Positions 1 to 5,889 of a DNA stretch of 5,912 nucleotides are shown here, one piece after another (the stretch's first letter is position 1; every line of letters begins with the position of its first letter). The stretch spans positions 1 through 5,912 of the forward strand of contig CALFKA010000280.1 of NCBI GenBank assembly GCA_937880545.1, in the 5' to 3' direction. The notes below the pieces were generated by a model. It was given only the letters and a program-made list of their open reading frames with translations. It searched no databases and was not told the origin of the DNA. The DNA comes from an uncultured Clostridia bacterium. GTDB taxonomy: Bacteria > Bacillota > Clostridia > Peptostreptococcales > Acidaminobacteraceae. The position numbers and the translations under genes were made by a program.

Positions 1-376
1 CTCTGGGATACTCAGTGAGGAAGAGGTGCCCCGCCTGAAGCATAGCTTCCCTCAGGCCTCTGTGTGCCTTTGGATAGTCGCTCTCCAGTGAACTTCCGAG
101 AACTGCGATGCTTGGAATTTCATGTTCCAGCGCCGCTCTGTGCGCACACGCATCGATTCCCAAGGCAAAACCACTGATAATCACTATATCACGGGACTTC
201 AGTTTTTCAACAATTTTTCTACACTGCGCCAGCCCATAGGCTGTCGGTCTTCTTGTGCCAACGACGCAGATTTTCTTTCTATTGAGCAATTCCGTGTTCC
301 CCTGGGCATATAGGTTGTATACGGGATCCGGCAGTGTTGTCAATTCGGCTGGAATACATTCTTTTAGCAGTTTCAT
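1..376 (-). CDS. dprA: DNA processing protein DprA, 5' part (runs off left edge)
   Basis: DprA (Smf) binds single-stranded DNA and loads RecA during natural transformation and related recombination in the cytoplasm. The visible 125 residues begin at ATG 376..374 and show the DprA Rossmann-like core: GTRRPTAYG (40-48), SGFALGID followed by AHRAAL (68-83), AVLGSSL (91-97), a YP pair (101-102) and EYP (122-124). The frame is open to the edge, so the gene is partial. Only about 35 residues precede the core; most family members have an additional N-terminal SAM-like domain, so this is a short form unless translation starts elsewhere. An in-frame TTG at 433..431, with AGGA seven bases upstream, would add 19 residues that do not look like that domain. 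The frame upstream is open back to the rnhB stop at 445..443. ATG 376 is preferred because of the purine-rich AGAGGGGGGGAGAG just before it. The gene lies 66 nt behind rnhB, a usual neighbour in Bacillota, and is probably cotranscribed. Confidence 0.9.
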   Translation of the reverse strand, partial: MKLLKECIPAELTTLPDPVYNLYAQGNTELLNRKKICVVGTRRPTAYGLAQCRKIVEKLKSRDIVIISGFALGIDACAHRAALEHEIPSIAVLGSSLESDYPKAHRGLREAMLQAGHLFLTEYPR

Positions 377-442
377 CTCTCCCCCCCTCTTTCTCACTGT
401 AGCGAAAAAGGAAGGGGAAAACTGAAGTTCCAATAATCTTTC

Positions 443-1192
443 CTAAATGATTCTTCCCAGAAAGGACTTCCGGTGAATCGGAGTGGCACCATATTTTCTC
501 AGTGCTTCAAGATGTTCGGCAGTGCCGTAGCCCTTGTTCTTGTCAAAACGATACTCCGGATAGCGCTTGTGCATGGCACACATATAACTGTCACGCTCCA
601 CTTTGGCAAGAATGGAAGCCGCTGCAATCTCGTTGCTCCTGTCATCTCCCCCTACGACGGGAAGTTGAGGGATGCCGGTGTCCAGACGCAGAGCATCTAG
701 GAGGAGAAAGTCAGGGGCTGTTTCCATCGTATCGATTGCCACCAGCATCGCCTGTCGCGTCGCCTCTAAAATATTTAATTCATCGATCTGCCTCTCCGTG
801 AAAGAGACGAGCGAAAAAGCGAGCGCTTTCTCACGGATCTCCAGTGCCAGTTCTTCACGTCTTCCGGCGCTGAGTCTTTTAGAATCTCTTAAGCCGTAGA
901 TCGGCTTGTCTTCATTCAAGATAACGCAGGCTACGGTGACGGGACCTGCCAAAGGGCCTCTGCCTACTTCGTCGAGGCCAGCGATCCACTGATACCCGTC
1001 TTTTTTTGCCTGATGATAATACTCCGCCCTTTTCACGTACTCTTCTCTGAGGGCAAGATCACGTTTGGCACGTTTCATGAGGCGTTTTGCTCCGACTTCT
1101 TTGCGGTGCGCCAGGATCATCAGCGCATCTTCTGGACTTAGCTGTCCCTCCAGCATTGCCTGCTCAATTTCTTTAAGACTTAGGGCGCTCAA
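443..1192 (-). CDS. rnhB: Ribonuclease HII
   Basis: RNase HII cleaves RNA in RNA-DNA hybrids and 5' of single ribonucleotides misincorporated in DNA, using two metal ions. Counting from the TTG start (249 residues), the four acidic residues are visible: D74 and E75 in GLDEVGRGPLAGPV, D166 in LLLDALRL, and D183 in the GGDD segment before IAAASILAKVERD. The DSKRLS motif follows the first block. The lysine usual in KGD is a glycine here. The open frame extends to 1309, which would put 137 nt inside rbgA. I prefer TTG 1192..1190: GGGAG at 1205..1201 lies 8 nt upstream, the N-terminus SALSLKEIEQ matches the start of the Bacillus protein as I recall it (NTLTVKEIKD), and the length then fits the usual 250 or so. 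The overlap with rbgA becomes 20 nt, which suggests coupled translation. ATG 1228 is the main alternative. Confidence 0.95.
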   Translation of the reverse strand: MSALSLKEIEQAMLEGQLSPEDALMILAHRKEVGAKRLMKRAKRDLALREEYVKRAEYYHQAKKDGYQWIAGLDEVGRGPLAGPVTVACVILNEDKPIYGLRDSKRLSAGRREELALEIREKALAFSLVSFTERQIDELNILEATRQAMLVAIDTMETAPDFLLLDALRLDTGIPQLPVVGGDDRSNEIAAASILAKVERDSYMCAMHKRYPEYRFDKNKGYGTAEHLEALRKYGATPIHRKSFLGRII

Positions 1193-2015
1193 GGCTGATT
1201 CTCCCGATCTTTGCTGCCCGAAACTCATCGAGGAGCATGACAGCGGTTCTCTCATGATCGACCCGGTCACCGGAGAGAATGGCTCCTCTTTGCCTGCCGA
1301 TCGTTTCAAAGATTTCCTGTGGGTGGCCTGATTCTTCTATACCGTAGCGTTCGCTCAATGCGCCGGGATAGAGTTGGATGATGGTCTCAATCAACTCCAC
1401 TGCCAGAAGGGTCATATCCAGAATGAGGTCATTGATCGAGCCAAGGAATGCCAGATGTGTTGCCTTCTGCTGATCGACAAATTTTGGCCACAAAATACCC
1501 GGTGTATCAAAGAGTTCAAGGTCTTTTCGCAGTCTGACCCACTGTTTTCCTCTTGTGACACCCGGTCGATCTTCTATCTTTGAGGTGGTCCTGCCAACGA
1601 GTCGATTAATGAGGGAAGACTTGCCGACATTGGGGACACCGATAACCATAAGACGAATCGGTCGCGGCTTTCTTCCCTGTCTTCGGTTCTTCTCGTGGAC
1701 AAACGCACCTTCTTTCAGGATGCGACTGATGAGTACCGATGTATCATCACTTTTTGCATTGAAAGTCAGCGCTTCCAATCCTGTAGAAGCGAAATACTCC
1801 GTCCATTCTCGATTGATTACAGGGTCTGCAAGATCCGCTTTATTTAAAAGCAACAAACGCTTCTTCCCTTGTAAAAGCTGGGCAAACATCGGATTTTCGC
1901 TCGCCAGAGGAGCTCTTGCATCCCTCAACTCCAGCGCCACATCAACAAGCTTCAAGTGACTTTGCACCATGTCCCAGGCTTTTTTCATGTGGCCCGGGTA
2001 CCATTGAATATTCAA
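1173..2015 (-). CDS. rbgA: Ribosome biogenesis GTPase RbgA (YlqF)
   Basis: RbgA is a circularly permuted GTPase that acts late in 50S subunit assembly in Bacillota. Numbering from TTG 2015 (280 residues), the motifs run in permuted order: G4 NKAD (58-61), G1 GVPNVGKSS (126-134), the G2 region PGVT (151-154), and G3 DTPGILWPKF starting at 170. A C-terminal helical domain follows. The N-terminal QWYPGHM places a histidine at residue 9, the catalytic position in the Bacillus protein. The longer frame beginning with TTG 2027 would contain the SD itself (GGAGG, 2025..2021), so the second TTG, five bases after that SD, is the better start; it also gives NIQWYPGHM, like the known N-terminus TIQWFPGHM. 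The gene starts 41 nt after rplS, behind a terminator-like hairpin, so it is probably expressed below the ribosomal protein genes. Confidence 0.96.
   Translation of the reverse strand: MNIQWYPGHMKKAWDMVQSHLKLVDVALELRDARAPLASENPMFAQLLQGKKRLLLLNKADLADPVINREWTEYFASTGLEALTFNAKSDDTSVLISRILKEGAFVHEKNRRQGRKPRPIRLMVIGVPNVGKSSLINRLVGRTTSKIEDRPGVTRGKQWVRLRKDLELFDTPGILWPKFVDQQKATHLAFLGSINDLILDMTLLAVELIETIIQLYPGALSERYGIEESGHPQEIFETIGRQRGAILSGDRVDHERTAVMLLDEFRAAKIGRISLERPKS
1190..1205 (-). promoter_or_regulatory. SD and TTG start of rnhB inside rbgA
   Basis: GGGAG at 1205..1201, eight bases, then TTG at 1192..1190, all within the last codons of rbgA. The placement supports a non-ATG start and coupling of rnhB translation to termination on rbgA. 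Confidence 0.7.
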
Positions 2016-2025
2016 CGTATCCTCC
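2013..2025 (-). promoter_or_regulatory. SD and TTG start of rbgA
   Basis: GGAGG at 2025..2021 followed by five bases and TTG at 2015..2013. This decides the rbgA start, because the upstream in-frame TTG at 2027 overlaps the SD and has none of its own. Confidence 0.8.
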
Positions 2026-2029
2026 AAAT

Positions 2030-2058
2030 AAGAGAAAAGAACTGCCTACGCAGCTCTT
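2030..2058 (-). terminator. Intrinsic terminator or attenuator after rplS
   Basis: Directly after the rplS stop, the minus strand reads AAGAGCTGC, loop GTAG, then GCAGTTCTT. This is a 9-bp stem with one G-T pair and a 4-nt loop. The T-rich tract TTTTCTCTT (2038..2030) overlaps the end of the 3' arm. This is the form of a rho-independent terminator, though the T tract is interrupted by C. It lies just before the rbgA SD, so partial readthrough is likely if rbgA has no promoter of its own; I see none in the 41-nt gap. The inferred effect is less mRNA for rbgA-rnhB-dprA than for rplS. Confidence 0.6.
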
Positions 2059-2410
2059 AACGCATTCTCTCTTTGACTTTGGCGGCTTTACCGACACGGT
2101 CACGGATGTAGAACAGACGCGCCCTGCGCACTTTTCCTTTGCGCACGACTTCAATCTTCTCAATCATGGGTGAATGGATCGGGAAAGTCTTTTCCACACC
2201 GACATTGCTGGACAGTTTGCGTACGGTAAAGCGTTCCTGGACACCACCCTGCTGACGCTTGATGACGAGGCCTTCAAAGACCTGGATACGTCCACCGCTT
2301 TTACCCTCTGTGAGTCGCTGATGGACACGCACGGTGTCGCCGACACGAAACTCCGGGATATCGGATTTTAAATATTCACTCTCAATGTCGCGAATGATAT
2401 TTTCGTTCAT
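2057..2410 (-). CDS. rplS: Large ribosomal subunit protein bL19
   Basis: L19 is a 50S protein near the interface with the 30S subunit. The 117-residue product has the usual family length. It carries the recognisable blocks PEFRVGDTVRVH (19-30), IQVFEGLVIKRQ (42-53), FTVRKLS, GVEKTFPIHSP and the basic C-terminal RKGKVRRARLFYIRDR, ending in GKAAKVKE plus a few residues. The ATG start shares the sequence ATGA with the trmD stop (4-nt overlap), and AAGGAGG ends seven bases upstream, inside the end of trmD. It is the last gene before the hairpin at 2030-2058, so it probably closes the main transcript. Confidence 0.98.
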   Translation of the reverse strand: MNENIIRDIESEYLKSDIPEFRVGDTVRVHQRLTEGKSGGRIQVFEGLVIKRQQGGVQERFTVRKLSSNVGVEKTFPIHSPMIEKIEVVRKGKVRRARLFYIRDRVGKAAKVKERMR

Positions 2411-3138
2411 GAGGTTTCCTCCTTCGACAATTTTCTTATGAGTTCGAGCACCTTCTTAGGGTAGATCCCCTCCTGAAGGCCTTTTGCGATCATGTCCGGC
2501 CGTCTTTGCATAGTGAGTCTCACCTGCTCTTCCAGTCGGTAATCGCGGATATTTTGGTGATGGCCGCTGAGGAGAATCTCCGGGACATTCATCCCTTCAA
2601 ACTCTTCAGGGCGAGTATATTGATGGTATTCCAGAAGTCCCGCAACATGCGATTCTTCTATCAGTGATTCTTCGGCAATGACACCGGGCAGACAGCGCAT
2701 CATCGCATCGACGAGCACCAGGGCTGCCAACTCCCCTCCGCTGAGGATATAATCTCCGATTGAGATCTCTTCATCCACCCACTTATCAATCACTCGCTGA
2801 TCGAGTCCTTCATAGTGGGAGCAGATGAGGGTCAGCTCTTCTTTCTCGGCCAACTCCTGCACTTTTTTCTGTGTCAGGAGATGTCCCCTCGGCGAGAGAT
2901 GGACGACATATCCGTTGTCTTGACGAAGCGCATCAAAGAGAGGCTGAGCCAGGAGAACCATGCCGGCACCTTCCCCATAGGGATAATCATCGGCCTTGCG
3001 GTGTTTGTTTGTCGAGTAGCTACGAATATCGTCGATGACCAGTTCCAGATGACCTTCCTCCAGCGCACGCCGTGGAATGCCCTCCCGGAAATACTGTTCG
3101 ATCGTCTCGGGAAACAGTGTGAGGATGCGAATCTTCAT
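2407..3138 (-). CDS. trmD: tRNA (guanine-N1-)-methyltransferase TrmD
   Basis: TrmD methylates N1 of G37 in tRNAs that have G36, using S-adenosylmethionine, and so prevents +1 frameshifting. It is a SPOUT knot enzyme acting as a dimer. The 243 residues match the family length. Visible motifs are DDYPYGEGAGM (50-60), LSPRG (81-85), CSHYEG (106-111), EISIGDYILSGGEL (124-137), R148 before LPGV, LLEYHQYTRP (168-177) and LLSGHH (189-194). By alignment to remembered E. coli and Bacillus sequences, the proposed catalytic Asp169 falls on E162 here (EES rather than EDS). LSPQG reads LSPRG, and CGHYEG reads CSHYEG. I chose ATG 3138 rather than the GTG three bases earlier because AAGG lies six bases upstream of the ATG and because MKIRILTLFP fits the known N-termini. 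The start overlaps the rimM stop as TGATG. Confidence 0.97.
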   Translation of the reverse strand: MKIRILTLFPETIEQYFREGIPRRALEEGHLELVIDDIRSYSTNKHRKADDYPYGEGAGMVLLAQPLFDALRQDNGYVVHLSPRGHLLTQKKVQELAEKEELTLICSHYEGLDQRVIDKWVDEEISIGDYILSGGELAALVLVDAMMRCLPGVIAEESLIEESHVAGLLEYHQYTRPEEFEGMNVPEILLSGHHQNIRDYRLEEQVRLTMQRRPDMIAKGLQEGIYPKKVLELIRKLSKEETS

Positions 3139-3614
3139 CACATGCCTTCGATCAGTTCGACATCGATGCGTCGAGCGATCAAGTCGATCTTCTTGACAAA
3201 TGCTTCAACCGCAGGAATGAGGATGTCCCTTACTCCTTCGACGACATAGATATCCTGAAAGGTGTTCTGCAGTACGTCGACGACGTGACCTACTGAAACT
3301 CCCTTATCAAAGACTTCACAGCCGATGAGGTCTCGGACGAGATATTCGTCCTCTTCCAGTTCAACATCTTCCCGGTCTATGAAGATCTCCAGACCGATTA
3401 GATCTTTGACGTCTTCAATCGAGTCTCTGCCGGCAAAGCGGGCAACCAACATATTTTTCTGTGTTCGCAGTTTTTCCACCAGGAGTTCGTCTATGGCGCA
3501 GGTGACGCGCAGACCTTCTCGAAGAGAACTGTCATCGCTGTAGGGGTAGATTCTTACATCTCCCTTCAGACCTACACTCTTGACGATCTTCCCTAAGGCA
3601 ATTTTTCGCTCCAT
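3138..3614 (-). CDS. rimM: 16S rRNA processing / 30S maturation protein RimM
   Basis: RimM binds the 30S head, together with protein S19, during small subunit maturation. The 158-residue product has the N-terminal RimM barrel (about 1-85) with the conserved LGKIVKSVGLKGDVRI and the later RDSIEDVKDLIGLEIFI (63-79). It is followed by a PRC-type barrel (about 88-158) with EYLVRDLIGCEV, GHVVDVL, ILIPAVEAFV and a final IDVELIEGM. The length is slightly below the usual 165-180. The start ATG shares one base with the khpA stop (TAATG). Only a weak SD-like GAAG is seen upstream, so translation is probably coupled to khpA. It also shares one base with trmD downstream, as in the rimM-trmD pairs of many bacteria. 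Confidence 0.96.
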   Translation of the reverse strand: MERKIALGKIVKSVGLKGDVRIYPYSDDSSLREGLRVTCAIDELLVEKLRTQKNMLVARFAGRDSIEDVKDLIGLEIFIDREDVELEEDEYLVRDLIGCEVFDKGVSVGHVVDVLQNTFQDIYVVEGVRDILIPAVEAFVKKIDLIARRIDVELIEGM

Positions 3615-3841
3615 TAGAGCACTTCGACGAAGACCTTGACGTTTTCTTTGGTGGCTGCCACTTTGGCAATCGTTCGGATGGCATTGATGACGCGGCCGCC
3701 TTTTCCAATAACGCGTCCCATGTCTTCTGGTGCCACGCGCACTTCCACAGTGACGACACTGCCTTCTGTTTTTTCAGTGATCTGCACTTGAGAAGGATCT
3801 TCCACCAATCGGACAACAACCGACTTTACTAACTCACTCAT
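3614..3841 (-). CDS. khpA: KH-domain RNA-binding protein KhpA (YlqC)
   Basis: KhpA is a small single-KH-domain RNA-binding protein. In several Bacillota it works with KhpB (EloR/Jag) and affects cell elongation and small RNA or mRNA control. The 75 residues contain the GXXG loop as GKGG (46-49) in GRVIGKGGRVINAIRTI, with the beta strand VVTVEVRVAPED before it and a strand VKVFVEV at the C-terminus, as expected for a type II KH fold. The SD AGGAG overlaps the last codons of rpsP. From it, TTG 3844 has 7-nt spacing and ATG 3841 has 10-nt spacing; I prefer the ATG, but the TTG would add only one residue. It sits between rpsP and rimM, its usual place in Bacillota, where E. coli has no gene. Confidence 0.93.
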   Translation of the reverse strand: MSELVKSVVVRLVEDPSQVQITEKTEGSVVTVEVRVAPEDMGRVIGKGGRVINAIRTIAKVAATKENVKVFVEVL

Positions 3842-3848
3842 CAATCAA

Positions 3849-4106
3849 TTACTCCTGCTTTTCATCATAGACGCCGCTTTTTTTCAGAAGCGCGCGTGCC
3901 GTATCAGTCGGCTGAGCACCGTTTTTGAGCCATTTGATCGCCTTTTCCATATCGATGCGAACTTCTTGGGGCTCTTTGATCGGATCAAAATATCCGATTT
4001 CTTCGATAAATCTTCCGTCGCGTGGACTGCGAGAATCTGCAACCACTAATCGATAGAAGGGTCGTTTCTTCGATCCCATTCTTCGAAGTCTGATTTTTAC
4101 CGCCAT
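3849..4106 (-). CDS. rpsP: Small ribosomal subunit protein bS16
   Basis: S16 is a 30S assembly protein that binds the 5' domain of 16S rRNA. The 85-residue product has the typical length and the family hallmark N-terminus AVKIRLRRMGSKKRPFYRLV. This is followed by VADSRSPRDGRFIEEIGYFDP (about 22-42) and WLKNGAQPTDTARALLKKSG near the C-terminus. It has the strongest SD of the cluster, AAGGAGG five bases before the ATG. It is placed 18 nt after ffh, in line with the high expression expected of a ribosomal protein. No separate promoter is visible in that short gap. Confidence 0.98.
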   Translation of the reverse strand: MAVKIRLRRMGSKKRPFYRLVVADSRSPRDGRFIEEIGYFDPIKEPQEVRIDMEKAIKWLKNGAQPTDTARALLKKSGVYDEKQE

Positions 4107-4124
4107 TCTTTCCTCCTTAATTAT

Positions 4125-5465
4125 TTAAAAGGGCAACTTCATCCCACCGAAGGGATTGCGACCCTTTTTGGCCATGTTTCCGTACTGCTTCATCATCTTG
4201 CGGGTCTGTGAGAACTGCTTGACCAGGCGATTGACATCGACCAGTGTCGTTCCGCTTCCTTTTGCAATCCTCTCTTTTCTTGAGGGATTGAGAAGATCCG
4301 GATTTCGACGTTCTTTTACCGTCATCGACTGGATGATCGCCTCTATCTTATGCATTTCTTTTTCATCGATATTGATTCCCTTCAAGGCCTGTCCGGCCCC
4401 GGGGATCATGGCGAGGATCTCACTCAGAGAACCCATGTCTTTCATCTGCTGCATCTGTTCGAGAAAGTCCTCATAGTTGAGTCCTTCTTTTCGCATCCGC
4501 TTCTCTAAGTCCTGTGCCTTTTTGGCGTCAAAGGACTTTTCTGCTTTTTCTATGAGACTGAGAAGGTCGCCCATTCCCAGGATTCTTGAAGCCATCCGCT
4601 CAGGGTGGAATTCTTCGAGTGTCTGTGAGCTGATTTTCTCTCCGGTGCCGATGAACTTGATCGGCGCTCCGGTCACTTCTTTCATGCTGAGTGCGGCACC
4701 ACCCCGGGTATCTCCGTCCATCTTCGTCAGGATGATACCGTCAATACCAAGTTTCTGGTGGAAGGCGTCTGCCACATTGACCGACTCCTGACCGACCATG
4801 GCATCGACGACGAGCAGGATCTCTGTGGGACGGACGGCTTGCTTGATGGCGACCAACTCATCCATGAGTGTCTCATCAATCTGCAAACGACCTGCCGTGT
4901 CGAGGATAAGGACGTTTCGACTTTCGCGCTGCGCCTGCGCCAGAGCGGCTTTGGCAATATCTGCCGGTGCTACCTGCTGCCCCATACTAAAGATCGGCAC
5001 ATCGATCTGTGCGCCAAGGACCTTCAGCTGATCTATGGCTGCCGGACGGTAGATGTCCAACGCAGCGATCATGGGGCGTCGTCCCTCTTCTTTTGTCTTA
5101 AGAGCGAGTTTTGCGCAGTGGGTCGTCTTTCCTGATCCCTGCAAACCCACCATCAAAAAGACGCTGGTACCGTTGGTATTATAGACAAGTTTGCTGGAAG
5201 TCGAACCCATAATCCGTGTCAGTTCGTCTCTTACGATTTTAATGACCTGCTGCCCGGGCGTAAGACTCTCCATCACCTCAGAGCCCATAGCGCGTTCGGT
5301 GACCTGTTTAACGAAGTCTTTGACGACCTTGAAGTTGACATCAGCCTCCAATAGAGACAGACGCACTTCACGCATCACGTCCTTGATATCTTTTTCAGTA
5401 ATCTTTCCCTTGCCCGTCAGTTTCTTGAGGGCATTTTGGAGTTTTTCTCCGAGGTTTTCAAACAT
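4125..5465 (-). CDS. ffh: Signal recognition particle protein Ffh (SRP54)
   Basis: Ffh is the GTPase of the bacterial signal recognition particle. It binds 4.5S/scRNA and hydrophobic signal sequences and docks with FtsY to target membrane proteins. The 446 residues show the NG domain and M domain in order: a helical N domain (about 1-95), P-loop GLQGSGKT (107-114), the SRP-specific DIYRPAAIDQL (137-147), DTAGR (189-193), TKMD (247-250) and the closing FIGTGEK (271-277). The M domain follows from about 297, with methionine-rich helices, MIPGAG (353-358) and the RNA-binding stretch SRKERIAKGSG (395-405). It ends in a GRNPFGGMKLPF tail. The ATG directly abuts the ylxM stop (TAGATG), with GGAAG five bases upstream. 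ylxM-ffh adjacency suggests that the two work together in SRP. Confidence 0.98.
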   Translation of the reverse strand: MFENLGEKLQNALKKLTGKGKITEKDIKDVMREVRLSLLEADVNFKVVKDFVKQVTERAMGSEVMESLTPGQQVIKIVRDELTRIMGSTSSKLVYNTNGTSVFLMVGLQGSGKTTHCAKLALKTKEEGRRPMIAALDIYRPAAIDQLKVLGAQIDVPIFSMGQQVAPADIAKAALAQAQRESRNVLILDTAGRLQIDETLMDELVAIKQAVRPTEILLVVDAMVGQESVNVADAFHQKLGIDGIILTKMDGDTRGGAALSMKEVTGAPIKFIGTGEKISSQTLEEFHPERMASRILGMGDLLSLIEKAEKSFDAKKAQDLEKRMRKEGLNYEDFLEQMQQMKDMGSLSEILAMIPGAGQALKGINIDEKEMHKIEAIIQSMTVKERRNPDLLNPSRKERIAKGSGTTLVDVNRLVKQFSQTRKMMKQYGNMAKKGRNPFGGMKLPF

Positions 5466-5798
5466 CTATTCTTCCAATTCTTTCAGAAGAGCCTCGAGAG
5501 CCTTAAGGCTCTGTGGGCGGAGTGTTTCTTTCGACAGTTCTTCTTCAAGTACAGCGGCTTTTTTCCTTAGGTTATAATGCTTCTCCACCATTCCCAAGTG
5601 ATTTTCATAGGACTCCAGCTTTTCAAGTGCTCGGCGGATGACATCGTGGACGCCCTGCCGGGTCACCTTCGCATCTTCTGCAATCTCACTGAGTGTCAGA
5701 TCTTCCTGCACGTACAAAGCTAGCACTTCCCGCTGTTTTTCGGTGAGGAGTGCCGCATAAAAGTCCATATAGTAGCCGGCCATCTCTCGTTTAATCAT
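5466..5798 (-). CDS. ylxM: YlxM/p13-family HTH protein, putative SRP accessory
   Basis: YlxM-family proteins have a sigma-70 region 4-like helix-turn-helix and are encoded beside ffh in Bacillota. In streptococci the protein has been linked to SRP function. The 110 residues start with DFYAALLTEKQREVL (12-26), the family signature, followed by LTLSEIAEDAKVTRQGVHDVIRR (34-56), the helix-turn-helix. The C-terminal half (about 60-110) is charged and rich in leucine, likely coiled coil or helical hairpin. The ATG at 5798 has AGAGG about five bases upstream and is the first gene after the promoter at 5835-5863. Whether the protein also binds DNA is not shown; the helix-turn-helix in this family may serve RNA or protein binding. 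Confidence 0.92.
   Translation of the reverse strand: MIKREMAGYYMDFYAALLTEKQREVLALYVQEDLTLSEIAEDAKVTRQGVHDVIRRALEKLESYENHLGMVEKHYNLRKKAAVLEEELSKETLRPQSLKALEALLKELEE
5497..5512. repeat. 16-bp perfect palindrome inside ylxM
   Basis: AGAGCCTTAAGGCTCT is its own reverse complement. It lies about 30 bp before the ylxM stop, where it encodes part of QSLKALE. In mRNA it can form a 6-bp stem with a UUAA loop just upstream of the ffh start. It may simply follow from the repeated Ala-Leu codons there. Confidence 0.5.
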
Positions 5799-5806
5799 AT
5801 TTTCCT

Positions 5807-5830
5807 CTGTAAAGGCTTTTTGCTTTACAG
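5807..5830. repeat. 8-bp perfect inverted repeat in the ylxM leader (possible operator or 5' hairpin)
   Basis: CTGTAAAG (5807-5814) and CTTTACAG (5823-5830) are exact inverted copies separated by 8 bp. The dyad covers the expected transcription start and ends inside the ylxM SD (AGAGG, 5808..5804). As DNA it could be a repressor operator; as RNA it could form a leader hairpin next to the ribosome binding site. I do not recognise the motif as the box of a known regulator. Confidence 0.55.
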
Positions 5831-5839
5831 TGGTATACT
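5831..5839 (+). promoter_or_regulatory. Possible divergent extended -10 promoter
   Basis: The plus strand reads TGG then TATACT, an extended -10 form (TGn plus a hexamer matching 5 of 6 bases). It overlaps the minus-strand -10 through the shared palindrome GTATAC (5833-5838). No convincing -35 lies at 15-18 bp upstream. A start near 5846 would lead to the possible ATG at 5890. Confidence 0.3.
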
Positions 5840-5863
5840 ACAGACTTCACGGACACTTGTCAA
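5835..5863 (-). promoter_or_regulatory. Sigma-A promoter of the ylxM-ffh operon
   Basis: On the minus strand TTGACA (5863..5858) is followed by a 17-bp spacer and TAGTAT (5840..5835). The -35 is perfect and the -10 matches 4 of 6 consensus bases. A T-rich stretch lies just upstream (5864-5880). Transcription should start near 5828, giving a leader of about 30 nt before the ylxM ATG. Confidence 0.8.
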
Positions 5864-5889
5864 GAAAAAAGAGAAAAGAGGCTATTGCG

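Noticed and set aside
122..313. Plus-strand open frame of 63 codons at the left end
   Set aside because: It is antisense to dprA, whose motifs are clear on the minus strand.
377..442. Possible terminator or promoter between rnhB and dprA
   Set aside because: The best pairing is GGAAA with TTTCC around a long loop, and TTGGAA has no matching -10 at 17 bp. Neither is convincing.
1193..1309. N-terminal extension of RnhB from 1309
   Set aside because: It overlaps rbgA by 137 nt, makes the protein longer than usual, and lacks the SD support seen at TTG 1192.
2815..3249. Plus-strand open frame of 144 codons across trmD and rimM
   Set aside because: It is antisense to two well-conserved genes with no family resemblance; the length follows from the codon bias of the real genes.
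4758..5135. Plus-strand open frame of 125 codons
   Set aside because: It lies opposite the conserved GTPase domain of ffh, has no SD or recognisable domain, and is a shadow frame.
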